Of a stretch of DNA of 64,000 nt, positions 41,971 through 52,909 are shown one piece after another (position 1 is the first letter of the stretch; each line of letters starts with the position of its first letter). The notes under the pieces were generated by a model, which searched no databases, was not told the origin of the DNA, and was given only the letters and a program-made list of their open reading frames with translations. Source of the stretch: Cardiocondyla obscurior (taxonomy: Eukaryota; Arthropoda; Insecta; Hymenoptera; Formicidae); assembly GCF_019399895.1 (NCBI RefSeq), contig NW_027228800.1, positions 79,805-143,804 of the forward strand, given 5' to 3'. Made by a program: the position numbers and the translations under genes.

Positions 41971-42012
41971 TACGCAATACGATTACGCAATATGCTTACG
42001 CAATTACGCAAT
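41971..42012 (-). promoter_or_regulatory. Four TTGCGTAA-type sites, E2 5' LTR
   Basis: Four ATTGCGTA words within 42 bp, 25-65 bp downstream of the TATA box. Confidence 0.4.
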
Positions 42013-42035
42013 ACTATCTTATGCTTAATGCTATT

Positions 42036-42043
42036 CTTATATA
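42036..42043 (-). promoter_or_regulatory. TATA box of E2 5' LTR
   Basis: TATATAAG on the minus strand; the predicted start is about 30 nt downstream, near 42010. Confidence 0.55.
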
Positions 42044-42218
42044 ATGTGTTTACGAAGTGGTATATTGACGCACATGCGTCTAAGTAGATTAATTCTTATA
42101 GGTCTAAAATAGATTAGAAGTGTCATACAAGTAAAAAGGCGAAAAATTTCTTAGGCGTAGTGTTTCTTATTAACTATGTGTTGTGGGGTCGTAACATATG
42201 TGTTGTGGGGTCGTAACA

Positions 42219-42222
42219 CTTT
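42219..42222 (+). repeat. Right target-site duplication of E2 (CTTT)
   Basis: Matches 29942-29945. Confidence 0.8.
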
Positions 42223-42509
42223 CACTTTACCCTATTGTTCTGTAATATTTCCTTTCATTTTTTTATTTTTTGGTTCTATTGTCATTCGGCACTCCGCAGT
42301 GAAAGTTGTCTTTACTTTTTCTTCTGGCTTGTAGAAGTTTGGTAAAATTTTGTGCATGAATATTTTAAATTTTATTTGCATCAATAAAACTTGATTTCTG
42401 TCATTATGTATAATGTGCCTGTCCTGTCGATCCGTGCCACAGCACACTAGTAATACTCGCGACACGGCTCCATTAAACTTGACTCATACGCTAACTGAAT
42501 AATTAGACA

Positions 42510-42830
42510 CAGGCTGCTGTGTCCATAAAGTATATAGACGGCATCGCAAAACTCGCGATAATTATTGTTTAACCTGCGCACTCGACGCTGATAGACTTAA
42601 AATCATTTTTGTTCTCGTTACCGGACATTATCTTTGTTTGGGACTTTTCTATAATTCTTCAAGGTGCCATCACTGTAAAATAATTTTAGAAATTTTTGAG
42701 TCGTATTAAGATTGTGATTACTGCCGATTAGTACGTTGCAATTTTTCCCGTTGTTTAACCCTGAGTGAAGATAGAATATTTTTTTAAAACAATTCCGTTG
42801 AGATTTTTATAGAAACTTTAACTACGGTTT
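42510..42830 (+). pseudogene. Z1 relic
   Basis: GGCTGCTGTGTCCATAAAGT and the following codons match Z1 (CCVHK...RHR.TR). Stops and indels interrupt it; some CxxC pairs are still visible. Confidence 0.6.
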
Positions 42831-42845
42831 AGTTTACATTAATAA

Positions 42846-43262
42846 ATGTGTTCAAAGCAACCTTTTGCGCGTGCACCCATCTGTAAAATTTCGTTGGATT
42901 TAACTAAAGTAATTATAACTGGCTAGCTCATGCCACTTGCGTAACCAGGTATTGATTGTATGAGCAAAAGGTAACGCGTCTTTTTTTTTGCCGGAGGTGT
43001 ATGCTTAGATCTGGGCAACTTTCTTCGGACTTTTATTACGTACCATCACATAAAATCAACATCGGCTTAAGTCAAAAAAAATACGAATGCAGTAACTGCG
43101 GTGTGCTTGTCGCAATTCGCGAAATATCAGACATTGCCCACTGTGTTAAAAAGCAATATTGTTATTTTTAAATTACTTTAAGCAAAATCCGCAGGATCAA
43201 CCTTACTTAAATAGCAAAGCAACTATTATTTGTATTAAATATCAAAGAGTTGCCTTAACGTA
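42846..43262 (+). pseudogene. Z2 relic
   Basis: ATG at 42846 (MCSK). CRRC, YECSNCGVL and the C-terminal QPYLNSKATII stretch are recognisable. It is broken near 42926 and 42980 (T-run) and around the third CxxC. Confidence 0.7.
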
Positions 43263-43359
43263 AATTGATTTTATTTCGTTAAATTATTGTTACTCCTGTA
43301 ATTGCCTAAACCCGTTGTTCAATTCCGCCTTAGATGTCCGCGACTACCGAGACGTAACA

Positions 43360-44097
43360 TTTGCGATACAGTGAATAATTTTTTAGGTAAAGTTAATAAT
43401 TAATATATTTATTTATATACGGTACTAGACGCGCTTGTCCAATCGTGGGCTCATTGATTTTCGGTAAAATTAAGTTTGTTTTAACACTTTAGCCGTTTAA
43501 TCGCATGGTTGTCCGGTTTTCTAGATAAATATTACCAAACTATTTTTTCAATATAAAATATTGTTTCGCGTGTTTCTTATTATGGTCATGTAATGATTTG
43601 GAAACTAATACGGTATATTAACATTATTAAATATTTTGTTGTTGAACTGATAATTTGAAATAAAGTTGCTATCTGATATATCTGATACGTTGCTATCCGC
43701 ATATTTGTTATTATAATCGTCACTCAAAAGAGCATCTAAATTTAAGCGAGCATCGTTTTAATTTATGTTACTTGATTCGGGTAAGATATTTATGTCTGAT
43801 GTATTGCGCGCTTGAATGTCGGTTATCGTTTCACATATTTTTTTATGATCTTTTTTACTTATATTACCGGTGTTGGGAAAGATGTTTATGTCTGGCGCGT
43901 AACGTGTTCGCATTTTCTTATTACCTCTTTGGTTTACGTTACCGGAATCAAAAAGGATTGATATTGTCTGGCGCGTTGCGTGTTTGCATTTTCTTATCAT
44001 CTCTTCGGTTTACATTACCGAAGTCGGAAAAAATGCTTATGTCTACCGCGTCGCGCGTTTGAGTGTTGCGTGTCATCTCAAATATTTTCTCGCCGTG
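43360..44097 (-). pseudogene. E2-type pol relic (acidic linker/macrodomain-like part) with tandem repeats
   Basis: On the minus strand, segments at about 43420-43470 and 43580-43640 match E2 pol around 35550-35760 (linker and start of the macrodomain-like region). 43745-44085 consists of about four diverged repeats of 80-95 bp, giving a repetitive D/N/I-rich translation at 43758-44000. This suggests that the linker of this lineage expanded by tandem duplication. Confidence 0.6.
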
Positions 44098-44928
44098 TTA
44101 CGTCCTGGCGATTGCGAATGTTTTAGAACAATTTCGAACCGCGGGTCTTAGGCATTTATGGAATCACGAAAGTTAAGCGTGTTGCGGCTTTTGATCAAGG
44201 GGCTTTTTTATTTGCTCGGACCACAAAATATTAACTTTTGTTACGTCCCGGCGATTGCGGATGTTTTAAAACAATTTCGAACCGCGGATCTTAGGCATTA
44301 AATGAATTGTTACGTCCCGGTAGTCGCGGGCGCCTAAAGCGGATTCGAACTACGGGCCTAGGCAATTGTGGGAGTTACGATAACTTAACAAAATGAGATT
44401 AATCTACGTTAGAGCAATTCTTTAATATTTAATGCAAATAATAGTTGCTTTGCTATTTAAGTAAGGTTGATCTTGCGGGTTTCGTTCGAGGTAGGTTAGA
44501 AATAACAATATCGCTTCTTGACACTGTGAGCAATGTCTAATATTTTGCGAGTCGGCGACTAGTACACCGCAGTTACTGCATTCGTATTCCCCTTGACTCA
44601 AGCCGATGTTAATTCTATGTGACAATACGTAGTAAAAGTCCGAAAAGGGTTGCCCAGATCTAAGCATACACCTCCGGCAAAAAGGGAGACGCGTCACTTT
44701 TTGCTCATATAACCGATATCTGGTTTCGCAAGTCGCGTGAGCTAGCCAATTAATAATTATTCTAGTTATATCTAACGAGATTCTGCAAGTGGGTACACGC
44801 GCGCGAAGTCACCTTAGACACATTTATTAATTTAGACTAAACCGTTGTTAACGTTTCTATAAAAATCTCAACGAAGTTGTTCTGTAAATATACTCTATTT
44901 CCGCTTAGAGTTAAGTAATGTTACGACC
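44098..44928 (-). repeat. E2-type LTR ends stacked three times, with Z2 and Z1 relics
   Basis: TGTTACGTCC-type LTR ends occur at 44098, 44239 and 44308, all for the minus strand, then an LTR body follows. Repeated recombination or nested insertion at LTR ends explains this. The body includes the Z2 relic and the C-terminal part of Z1 (about 44833-44922), cut at 44929. Confidence 0.7.
44422..44823 (-). pseudogene. Z2 relic
   Basis: The reading from 44697 to 44422 is open, with CRRC, CSNC and the CSQC third pair in correct spacing. The N-terminal part up to an ATG at 44823 needs at least one frame change. Confidence 0.65.
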
Positions 44929-45420
44929 CCACAACACATAGTTAATAAGAAGCACTACGCCTAAGAAATTTTTCGCCTTTTACTTGTATGACACTTCTAA
45001 TCTATTTTAGACCTATAAGAATTAATCTACTTAGACGCATGTGCGTCATTATACCACTTCGTAAACACATTATATAAGAATAGCATTAAGCATAAGATAG
45101 TATAGCGTAATTGCGTAAGCGTATTGCGTAATCGTATTGCGTACCACATGGACCTGCGTCATCGCCTACGTCATCACTCCCACGCAACAGCCAGCAGAGC
45201 AGACGCGTCATCGCCCCACCAACAGTCAGCGGCGGCGCGCGCATCATCCCCACCTGCGTCATCGCCCCATCAACGGCCAGCGGCGGCGCGCGCATCACCC
45301 CCACCGTCAGTCAACAACGATGGAGGGGATCAAACCGAAGGAGGTCCATGCATGAGCTAGAGAGCTCACTTCGTACCCAGTTCTAAGTCGAGTCACATCT
45401 CTCTTAAGAGAGTCCATCCA
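44929..45420 (+). repeat. E2-type LTR 5' part, + strand
   Basis: Starts TGTTACGACCCCACAACACA and runs through the TATATAAG box, TTGCGTAA sites and the two GC-rich repeats. It stays close to the young LTRs, then stops abruptly near 45420. Confidence 0.8.
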
Positions 45421-46262
45421 CGACGTGATTTGGAATTCGTTATGTAGAAATTTTACAAAAGTATTATACTATTAAATAAAGTCAATAAAAATTTTAAGGT
45501 AAAAGCGTGCAGTGCGTCTGCACCACTTCCAACACTAGAATGCCCGTTAGATCGATTCTTAAAAACGTGCAGTACGGCTGCACCGGAATTAATCGTCAAT
45601 CACACAGGGTTTTGGGATATTGTTAATAAATTGAAATTGTAAAACAATTGAAATTGAAATAAAATAAGAGATTTAGGATGTCACTGAATTTTACACGAGA
45701 AGTTATTTTTAACAATTAAAATATATTCTTAAATTTACGTTACACTACTGGTTACAATTATAAAGCATAAAAGTTGAACTTATTTTGTTAGGTTTATGTC
45801 GTAAGACCCGCACGCGGGATGGACTCTTAAGGAAAAGAGATGCTTAAAGTTTGAAGTTGGAAATAGAACTGACGCTTTGGTGCAACTGAGCTCCAATTTT
45901 TACCGGCGCTGTTTTCTACCTAGCGCTTAGGTGGTAGTGGGAGTAGGTAGTGGGAGTAGCGGCGTTTGGCGTTGCCGGCCGATTGGAGGTGGAACGGTGG
46001 TGGTGGGAATAGCGGCGTTCGGAGCTGCGAATTGCATGGAAGCCTTTGTAGGCGGGAATAAAGTTAAACTACTGATTTCTAGCGTCGGCGTAAATAATGC
46101 TAAGTTACTGAATAAAACGTTGGCGCAACTAATGCTATACTACGCATAAGTAAAGTGATATAAATTTATATATGTCTTACTTTTTACGCATTACATACAT
46201 AATTATTAAATTGTACTTAAATGTATTCGCAAAAATATTTCTATAAAATACATGTTTTTTAG
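45421..46262 (-). repeat. Older E2-type LTR 5' part, - strand
   Basis: Contains diverged hairpin pairs at 45507-45523 and 45567-45583 and the CCCGCACGCGGGATGGACTC box near 45807, then a G-rich GTAGTGGGAGTAG stretch replacing the GC-rich repeats. It abuts the + strand copy as an inverted pair. Confidence 0.65.
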
Positions 46263-46360
46263 CGGGACGTAACAGGATCACAAAAGTTCAGCGTGTTGCG
46301 GCTTCCGATCAAGGGATTTTTTCATTCGCTCAGACCACGAAATATTAACTTTACAATTTA

Positions 46361-46782
46361 TAAGGCATCTGGCACTGGCAACCTCCGGTATACAAGTGAT
46401 TATAATCGGTTTACTATCTAAATATAGTTGATCTTCCGGATTTTCTTCGAGATAAGTTAAAAAACGATTTATCGTTTCTGTACACAAGGGGCAGTGTCGG
46501 ATACTACTTGAATTTGCTATCAAAACACCACAATTGCTACATTCATATTTTCCGCTACGTATTCCGATAAGAATGCGATGAGATAGTACGTAGTTAAATT
46601 CTGAAGTCGGATATCCAGAATTAAGCATGCATTTACGGCAAAAAAAGGCGCGTAATCTTTTGTTTAAAATAACGGTACCTGATTTCGCACGTAGCCTGGA
46701 GCAACCAATTGATAATTGCTTTGGTTAATCCCAAGAAAGCTGTGTTAATGGGCATTTGAGGACGGGGTCGATTTGGACACAT
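46361..46782 (-). pseudogene. Z2 relic
   Basis: Close to intact Z2, with CSNC and CPLC in place. A frame break lies near 46640 in a poly-A/T run at the first CxxC. Confidence 0.75.
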
Positions 46783-47106
46783 TTATGTTCTTTTACTAAG
46801 ATTCGCTTTTCATATAATCGATAAATATTTCTACTGGTTCTCCTAACAAATATACTGTATTTCCGCTCAATTCAAGATAACGTACAAAATCGCGATAAAC
46901 TAAGGAGCAAATGCCACAATTTCTGTAAGCTTCCGACAGCTCTAATTTTAATCCGCACTCGCGACATTTTAATGTACTAGGAGCTTTTCCGAAATATAGG
47001 TAAAGATCAACAACGTGCACAAAGTTGGATTTAAAAGAGTCTATTAATGGTGCACAACCGAGACAATATAATTCACGAGTTTTGCGATGTTGACGGTATC
47101 TTTTAT

Positions 47107-47110
47107 GGAC
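47107..47110 (+). repeat. Left target duplication of solo LTR (GGAC)
   Basis: GGAC here and at 49933-49936. The uninterrupted site in the young E2 LTRs has one GGAC. Confidence 0.88.
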
Positions 47111-49932
47111 TGTCACATCCTGCGACGACTAGGAAACGTTTTACTAACACGGGTAAAAACTTCACCACCGGCGATAATTTTTCAAAAATCATATTATTAA
47201 AAATAATTCTACTACACCAACTACACCGGCATTCATAAATTTCACTACTTGTAGTACAGTCACTCGACAAATCTTTTAAGAAACACAAGCGACATCTACA
47301 ATAAGTCCGTTTTAAGTCAAGTCCAGAGCCAACCAATCATAACCTGACCCATTAAATTTACTCTAACTACACTCAATTACACATATAGACCCAAGAAACC
47401 GACATTTTGTGACAACTCCTACTAACAAATCTTATGAACAATTATTAACTATTGAAAATAAACCTTATAACAATGATATATAAATAAAAAATATATAGAA
47501 ACATGTTCTTCTGTCTTACGGTAGCAACATACGTAAAAATAACAATTTCATAATAAGACATTTTTTAATATCAATTGTTATAAACAATTAAAATTATATA
47601 TAAAATATAAAAACTGTGATGGCTATCAATCTTGTTGTTAAAAATACAAAAACTTTTGTATATACCATTTTTTCGGTATCTGTAATAGTTTCCGAGATAT
47701 AAAAATTTCCTGAATTTGAATCTCTCAGTTCAACTTTTCTCTTGTGAAACTAAGGAACCACAAATCAAATCGTATAAAAATAAAATAAAATATAAAACGA
47801 TATAACTCATAGAAAAGAATTATATAACTGTATTCGTCTCTCTCCATAGAAACAGAATATATAAAAATAATCACACCATTATTAAATAATAATATATATA
47901 TAACTTATGAACTTTTGTTAATAAACCATAAACAATATTAATTATAATTTTTTTTGAAAAGCTTATAAGACCTATAATAGCTTTTATTATAACATTTTTT
48001 ATTTAAAATCAAAAACCTAATTTATAAAAAAGATTAAAGGAAAAATCACCCGTTATAAGGCAAAGGTCCTCATAATATCCAATAGGCATACATATATATA
48101 TATGTGTAACAGTCATTACGAGGACCCCAAGTTTAACTCTTAATATTTTCAAAAAATAATAATCATAAAAATATGCGGATTAATTTAAATTAAACCTTGA
48201 ACCTTTCTCTTTAAAACCATATACTAATAATAATCATTACTCACCTTGCACACCTAATTAATTTAAATAATACTCGGAGTCAATCGGTCCTCGAAGCATT
48301 TAAATATCCGAGTATATCGGACTTAGCCGTATGATCCATATATACTTTTGTACATATAAAAGACTTAGAGGCAAAAATGGTAAAGGCATGGGACTTAGCC
48401 GCGCGTACTCTTGTCTTTTCATCTATAAAATTACTAAGTATGAATTGTAAAAAGGACTTAGCCGCACAGACCATACGATGGACTTAGCCGCGTGAGCTCT
48501 CTTATAGAACTTAGACTCTCGATCAACTAACATAAAATTAAAAATTTAATAATTTTTAATTTTTGTCATATACGTTTTAAAGAGCCTTAAATAACTAATA
48601 ACAAACCCTTATAAACCATTTCTTAATCTGCCTTAGTTTTGGACTTATAAATTTTTAAAGTTACCCACTCATGTTCTCCTGATACATCAGCCGCATAAAA
48701 TCCTTAATAATTATTAAACCATTAAAGATCAAGCCATATCCTCTTAGATGTGAAGAGCCCTATGATTTTCCATCTAAAAAACCCATATAGACTTATACCT
48801 TTGTGGGCATTAATAGTATATTGTTATAAATAAATTAAAATTAATAACCATTAACACTCAAATTTTATAACGCTAAATCATACTTCCCTATAAATTATTA
48901 ACGTATACTAAATATTTTTTCTTAATTTTTATTAGTTTAGCAGCTACAAATTTTTAAACTTTTACTCTTACCCATACATACATACATTTCAACACACGTA
49001 CAGAGAGAACTCCCTTTATTTGCAACATTTCAAGAACTTATAGTTATATTTGTATTAAGAATAAATAAATATTCAAATTAACTTTTATTAAAGTTATTCT
49101 TTATTAATTAATTATTAAATTTGTTATAAACAAATTAAACAAGTACAATATTTTCAAATTCTGTTCCGTACATCCTTCGGCATTTGCAAAATTACCCCAA
49201 ATTCATATATTATACTTTTTTCTACTCCTCATAGATTCCGAGATATAGGAATTTTACAAACTCCGATAATTTGAAGAACTGGAATACCTTTTACTGAAAA
49301 AAAACAAGAGATACAAGAGTTAATAAAGAATCTTTTAAATTATAAAATACTAATAAACTATTAATTTATTTATAAAGTAATTGAATAAAGGAATAAAAAT
49401 GGCTCTATAAATAAACTTTCTTAATTAGTTAATTATCCAAATTGTTATAAACAAATAAAACACTATCCAATTATTCAAAATTCTGTTACGTGTATTTTGT
49501 CACATTTGAGCTCCCATTTAAAAAACTATTAAACATTTTCTTTCTAACTCTTCTAGTTCTCGAGTTATGACCACTGTTCAAAATCAGAGACCGACACAAA
49601 TGACACAAAATAGTAACACCAACATTTTTTAAACTAATGCTCCTAATAACCAACTACAAACGGAACAAAAACTCGTCGCTATAACGCACAACTGAGTAAT
49701 TAAAAATCTTATATTAATAAACAAATTAATAAATTGTTATAAATAATTTCAAGTTAACAATTGACCTTCTTTAAATTTTATAATAGAAGTTAAAGACTAT
49801 AGTGAATCATTAAGTGACCTTTATCTTGGAGTTTTAGCCTTTTTAACCGCAGAAGAACCCTTTTATTATTATTATTCATCATTACATGGTCGAACCAAGT
49901 CTCGAGACCACTTCGGACTTCAGGACGTCACA
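47111..49932 (+). repeat. E1 solo LTR (2822 bp, internally deleted)
   Basis: TGTCACATCC to GACGTCACA. Relative to 6608-10531 it lacks about 1.15 kb between two copies of TGAATCATTAA (9258 and 10403 in E1-A), including TATA box and poly(A) signal. It has more substitutions than the full-length copies, so it is older. It retains the GGACTTAGCCGC motif cluster (48319-48492) and an open version of the antisense Cys-rich ORF (47103-47336). Confidence 0.93.
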
Positions 49933-49936
49933 GGAC
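49933..49936 (+). repeat. Right target duplication of solo LTR (GGAC)
   Basis: Partner of 47107-47110. Confidence 0.88.
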
Positions 49937-50082
49937 ACAGCAAGCGTTTGCTATTTACTTCAATCTAGTAGCAGTTAGATTTAATAACGCGAAGTTCTTT
50001 TTGTTAAATCTACAGTAATTATTCTGACTTGGCAGGCACATTTCCGTTTAAGATACACATTACAAATGAGATTGGCAGGTAC

Positions 50083-50330
50083 TTACCCGATCTCGGCATT
50101 TTATTTGCGCTGCTTTTGATTGCTTTCTCTGCGTTTCTATAAATTCAGCATTACAGTTTTTGACTTTTTTCTGAGATAGATTTTTGTAAGCTCTCCTGCG
50201 TGGGTCGTCCTTCGGGATGTCGTTCAAGGAAGGCCTCTTTACGATGTAGGTAATTGGCTTCAGATAATAGTGCAAAGTTCCGCGATAGTATAAATTTAAC
50301 GCGTGATAATATGCGGTGATTTTACGTATT
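50083..50330 (-). pseudogene. ORF-A relic
   Basis: PITYIVKRPSLNDIPKDDPR and the distal QRKQSKAAQ are nearly unchanged from the young copy, and GTAAGT is retained at the exon end. The upstream part is altered (YYLKP) and cut by an E1 fragment. Confidence 0.75.
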
Positions 50331-50335
50331 TATAT

Positions 50336-51371
50336 ATAGTTATATTTGTATTAAAAGTAAATAAATATTTAAATGAACTTTTATAAAAGTTATTATTTAT
50401 TAATTAATTATTAAATTTGTTATAAACATATTAAACAACTTTTTTATATATAAAAATTAATATATAAATATCCTTTAATTAATTAATTATTAAAATAGAA
50501 GAATTGTTTTTATCTAAACCAAGTATTAAAACTTAGTGCGGTAGAAAGTAAATTTTAACCAGCACTCTCACTGCCTTTAATACAGAAATAGACTCAAGGA
50601 TATATCCTTAAGTCCCATAAAGAGAATAATTTTTACATTCAATAATTTAAACTATAAAATATATATATATATATATATACATATTATTATGTTAGTATTA
50701 GGAAAAAAGAAAAAGATTTAAAACTAAATTTATTAATACTTTAAACATACTCTAAGACATTTCTTAGATAATTTATGTAAAGTATGTTTAAAGGACATCA
50801 GATAAAATAATAGAAACACAGAGCTTACTTGTGAGTGATAGTTCTGAGTCATGACAAAACACTTTCTTGAACCAAAGCCAGCCTTTCAAGCCAATAGCGA
50901 AATTTGTTACCATATAAGGAACCAAGGTTGAACTTACGTAGACCAATCTGAAACTCTGTAACCAAACAAGGATTGTCAAGGTCAAAACTACTTTTTTCCA
51001 TTGTTCTAAAATAGTATATAAGCAGTTCAGAAAACCACAAGCAAACCTTTTATCGCGCTCACTACTTTAGATACTTCTAATACTATTTCTACAATTTTCT
51101 CGCGCCCAGAAGATATAAATAAAATACGCATATTATAAATTCGTTAAACTATAAGACCAACTTTACTAATTATATTAAAACGTAAAAATTTGTGTTCAAC
51201 AATAAATCTACTCTGGGAACAAATTATCGACTCTTCAACAGTGAATCATTAAGTGACCTTTATCTTAAAGTTTTAGCCTCCTTAATTGCAGAAGAACCCT
51301 TTAATTATTATTATTCATCATTACATGGTTAAACCAAGTCTCGAGACCATTTCGGACTTCAGGACGTCACA
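50336..51371 (+). repeat. E1 LTR fragment with internal deletion
   Basis: Matches E1-A from about 8495 to 8595, then jumps to about 9575 and runs to the terminal GACGTCACA. The jump is at a short AAACAA match. It includes a TATA-type box near 51017 and AATAAA near 51201. Confidence 0.85.
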
Positions 51372-52440
51372 GCGGTGACGTCAACAGATGTCTACGTGAC
51401 CATTTTTAGCGGCCTACTTTCTCCAAAGGCGAAAATATTGACAAAAAACAAAAAAAAATTTTGTTCCGTAAAATAAAAAATTTAAAAATCTCTTTTACCG
51501 ACCAATTATAAATTAAAAAATTTGCTTTTTTGACCGATATTAAATCGGTAAAACAAAAATCTGCAATACAAACAGTCGATAAAAAATTTTTGCGCCAGAT
51601 TTTGGCCGACGACAAAAACAACAATTTTTTAATTTTTGGCGCAAAATATTTTAATCTAAAAAAAATTTGCTTTACCGACCGATTATAAATTGAAAAACCT
51701 GTTTTACCGACCGATAGTAAATCGGTAAAACAGGAATCTGCATTATCAACAGTCGGTAAAAATTTTCGCGCCAGATTTTGGCCGGCAACAAAAACAATAA
51801 TTTTTGGGCTTTTGGCGCAAAAATTTTGATCCGTCAAAAAAAAAAAAAATTTAAAAAAAATCTGTTTTACCGACCGACATAAAATTGAAAAACCTGTTTT
51901 ACCGACCGATACTATGTCGGTAAAATAGGAATCTGCATTACCGAAAATCGGTAAAAAATTTTCGCGCCGGCCTTTGGCCGGCGGCAAAAACGAAAATTTT
52001 TAGCCTTTTGGCGCAAAAAATTTTGATCCGCCAAAAAAAAAAAAATTTTTTTTTAATCTGTTTTACCGACCAATAAAAAATTAAAAACCTGTTTTACCGA
52101 CCGATACTATGTCGGTAAAACAAAAATCTGAATTACCGACAGTCGGTAAAAAATTTTCGCGCCGGCCTTCGGCCGGCGGCAAAAACAAAAATTTTTAGCC
52201 TTTTGGCGCGAAAAATTTTAATTCGCCAAAAAATTTTTTTTTTTAAATCTGTTTTACCGACCAATATAAAATTAAAAAACCTGTTTTACCGACCAATACT
52301 ATGTCGGTAAAACAAAAATCTGCATTACCGACAGTCGGGTAAAATTTTCGCGCCGGCCTTTGGCCGGCGAAAAAAACAAAATTTTTAGGCTTTTTGGCGC
52401 AAAGATTTTGATTTGTCAAAAAAAAAAAAAAAAAATTCTT
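51372..52440 (+). repeat. Subtelomeric-type satellite, about 5.5 units of 177-195 bp
   Basis: Units start at about 51494, 51671, 51866, 52061 and 52253. Each has two TTTTACCGACC words, the second opening an inverted TTTTACCGACC..GGTCGGTAAAA-like arm, then CGCGCCGGCC..GGCCGGC and GGCGCAAAAATTTT followed by an A-run. Later units are more alike than the first. The satellite ends where the telomeric repeats begin. Confidence 0.85.
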
Positions 52441-52453
52441 AACCTGTTCTGTC

Positions 52454-52494
52454 CTACCTAACCTAACCTAACCTAACCTAACCTAACCTAACCT
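52454..52494 (-). repeat. Telomeric repeat in C-strand orientation, (CCTAA)n
   Basis: About eight CCTAA units, followed by TGTACAGATTAGA and then TTAGG units in the opposite orientation. Confidence 0.9.
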
Positions 52495-52501
52495 GTACAG
52501 A

Positions 52502-52909
52502 TTAGATTAGGTTAGGTTAGGTCAGGTTAGGTTAAGTCAGGTTAGGTTAGGTTAGGTTAGGTTAGGTTAGGTTAGGTCAGGTTAGGTTAGGTTAGGTTAG
52601 GTTAGGTTAGGTCAGGTTAGGTTAGGTTAGGTTAGGTTAGGTCAGGTTAGGTTAGGTCAGGTTAGGTTAGGTTAGGTCAGGTTAGGTTAAGGTTAGGTTA
52701 GGTTAGGTTAGGTTAGGTTAGGTTAGGTTAGGTTAGGTTAGGTTAGGTTAGGTTAGGTTAGGTTAGGTTAGGTTAGGTTAGGTCAGGTTAGGTTAGGTTA
52801 GGTTAGGTTAGGTTAGGTTAGGTTAGGTCAGGTTAGGTTAGGTTAGGTTAGGTTAGGTTAGGTTAGGTTAGGTTAGGTTAGGTTAGGTCAGGTTAGGTTA
52901 GGTTAGGTT
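52502..52909 (+). repeat. Telomeric repeat (TTAGG)n with TCAGG variants
   Basis: About 80 pentamers. TCAGG occurs repeatedly among TTAGG, often separated by several perfect units. It ends ..GGTT exactly at the T1 5' end. Confidence 0.95.

Larger units (their letters stand above)
29946..42218 (-). mobile_element. E2: complete Ty3/Gypsy element with class III-like glycoprotein
   Basis: 12273 bp on the minus strand: 5' LTR (right), primer site, leader with GATA-type repeats, gag, pol, env, polypurine tract, 3' LTR (left). It is flanked by CTTT duplications. All three main ORFs and all LTR ORFs are open and the LTRs differ only slightly, so it is young and potentially active. It sits inside an older E2-type LTR of the opposite orientation. 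Confidence 0.95.
40023..42218 (-). repeat. E2 5' LTR (2196 bp)
   Basis: Nearly identical to the 3' LTR. At its start a 22-bp unit containing TGTTGTGGGGTCGTAACA is present twice; in the 3' LTR one copy is shortened. Confidence 0.94.
42223..43359 (+). repeat. Old E2-type LTR, right part, + strand
   Basis: Continuation of the LTR split by E2 (left part ends at 29945). It carries relics of Z1 and Z2 and ends GACGTAACA. Roughly 42223-42480 is not alignable by eye to young LTRs. Confidence 0.7.
46796..50043 (-). pseudogene. Z1 relic interrupted by E1 solo LTR
   Basis: The C-terminal part (46796-47110) keeps CLGC, CREC and CGIC; the N-terminal part resumes at 49937. Removing the solo LTR and one GGAC duplication restores continuity with the intact LTRs at that point, so the insertion is directly demonstrated. 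Other lesions near the N-terminus exist. Confidence 0.85.
46263..50335 (-). repeat. Older E2-type LTR, - strand, split by an E1 solo LTR
   Basis: Z2, Z1 and ORF-A relics in the order of the young LTR. Interrupted at 47111-49932. Its left end is joined to a short CGGGACGTAACA of opposite orientation and its right end is cut by an E1 LTR fragment. Confidence 0.8.

Noticed and set aside
42232..42465. 77-aa minus-strand ORF
   Set aside because: Low-complexity AT-rich flank of E2 with no similarity to any other ORF here.
51406..51987. 193-aa open frame on the minus strand with repeated SVGKTGFS-type units
   Set aside because: It lies entirely in the satellite; the repetition follows the 195-bp unit (a multiple of three) and the frame does not persist through the later units.
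52502..52909. CRISPR-like short direct repeats
   Set aside because: Pentameric TTAGG telomeric repeats without spacers, in a eukaryotic genome.
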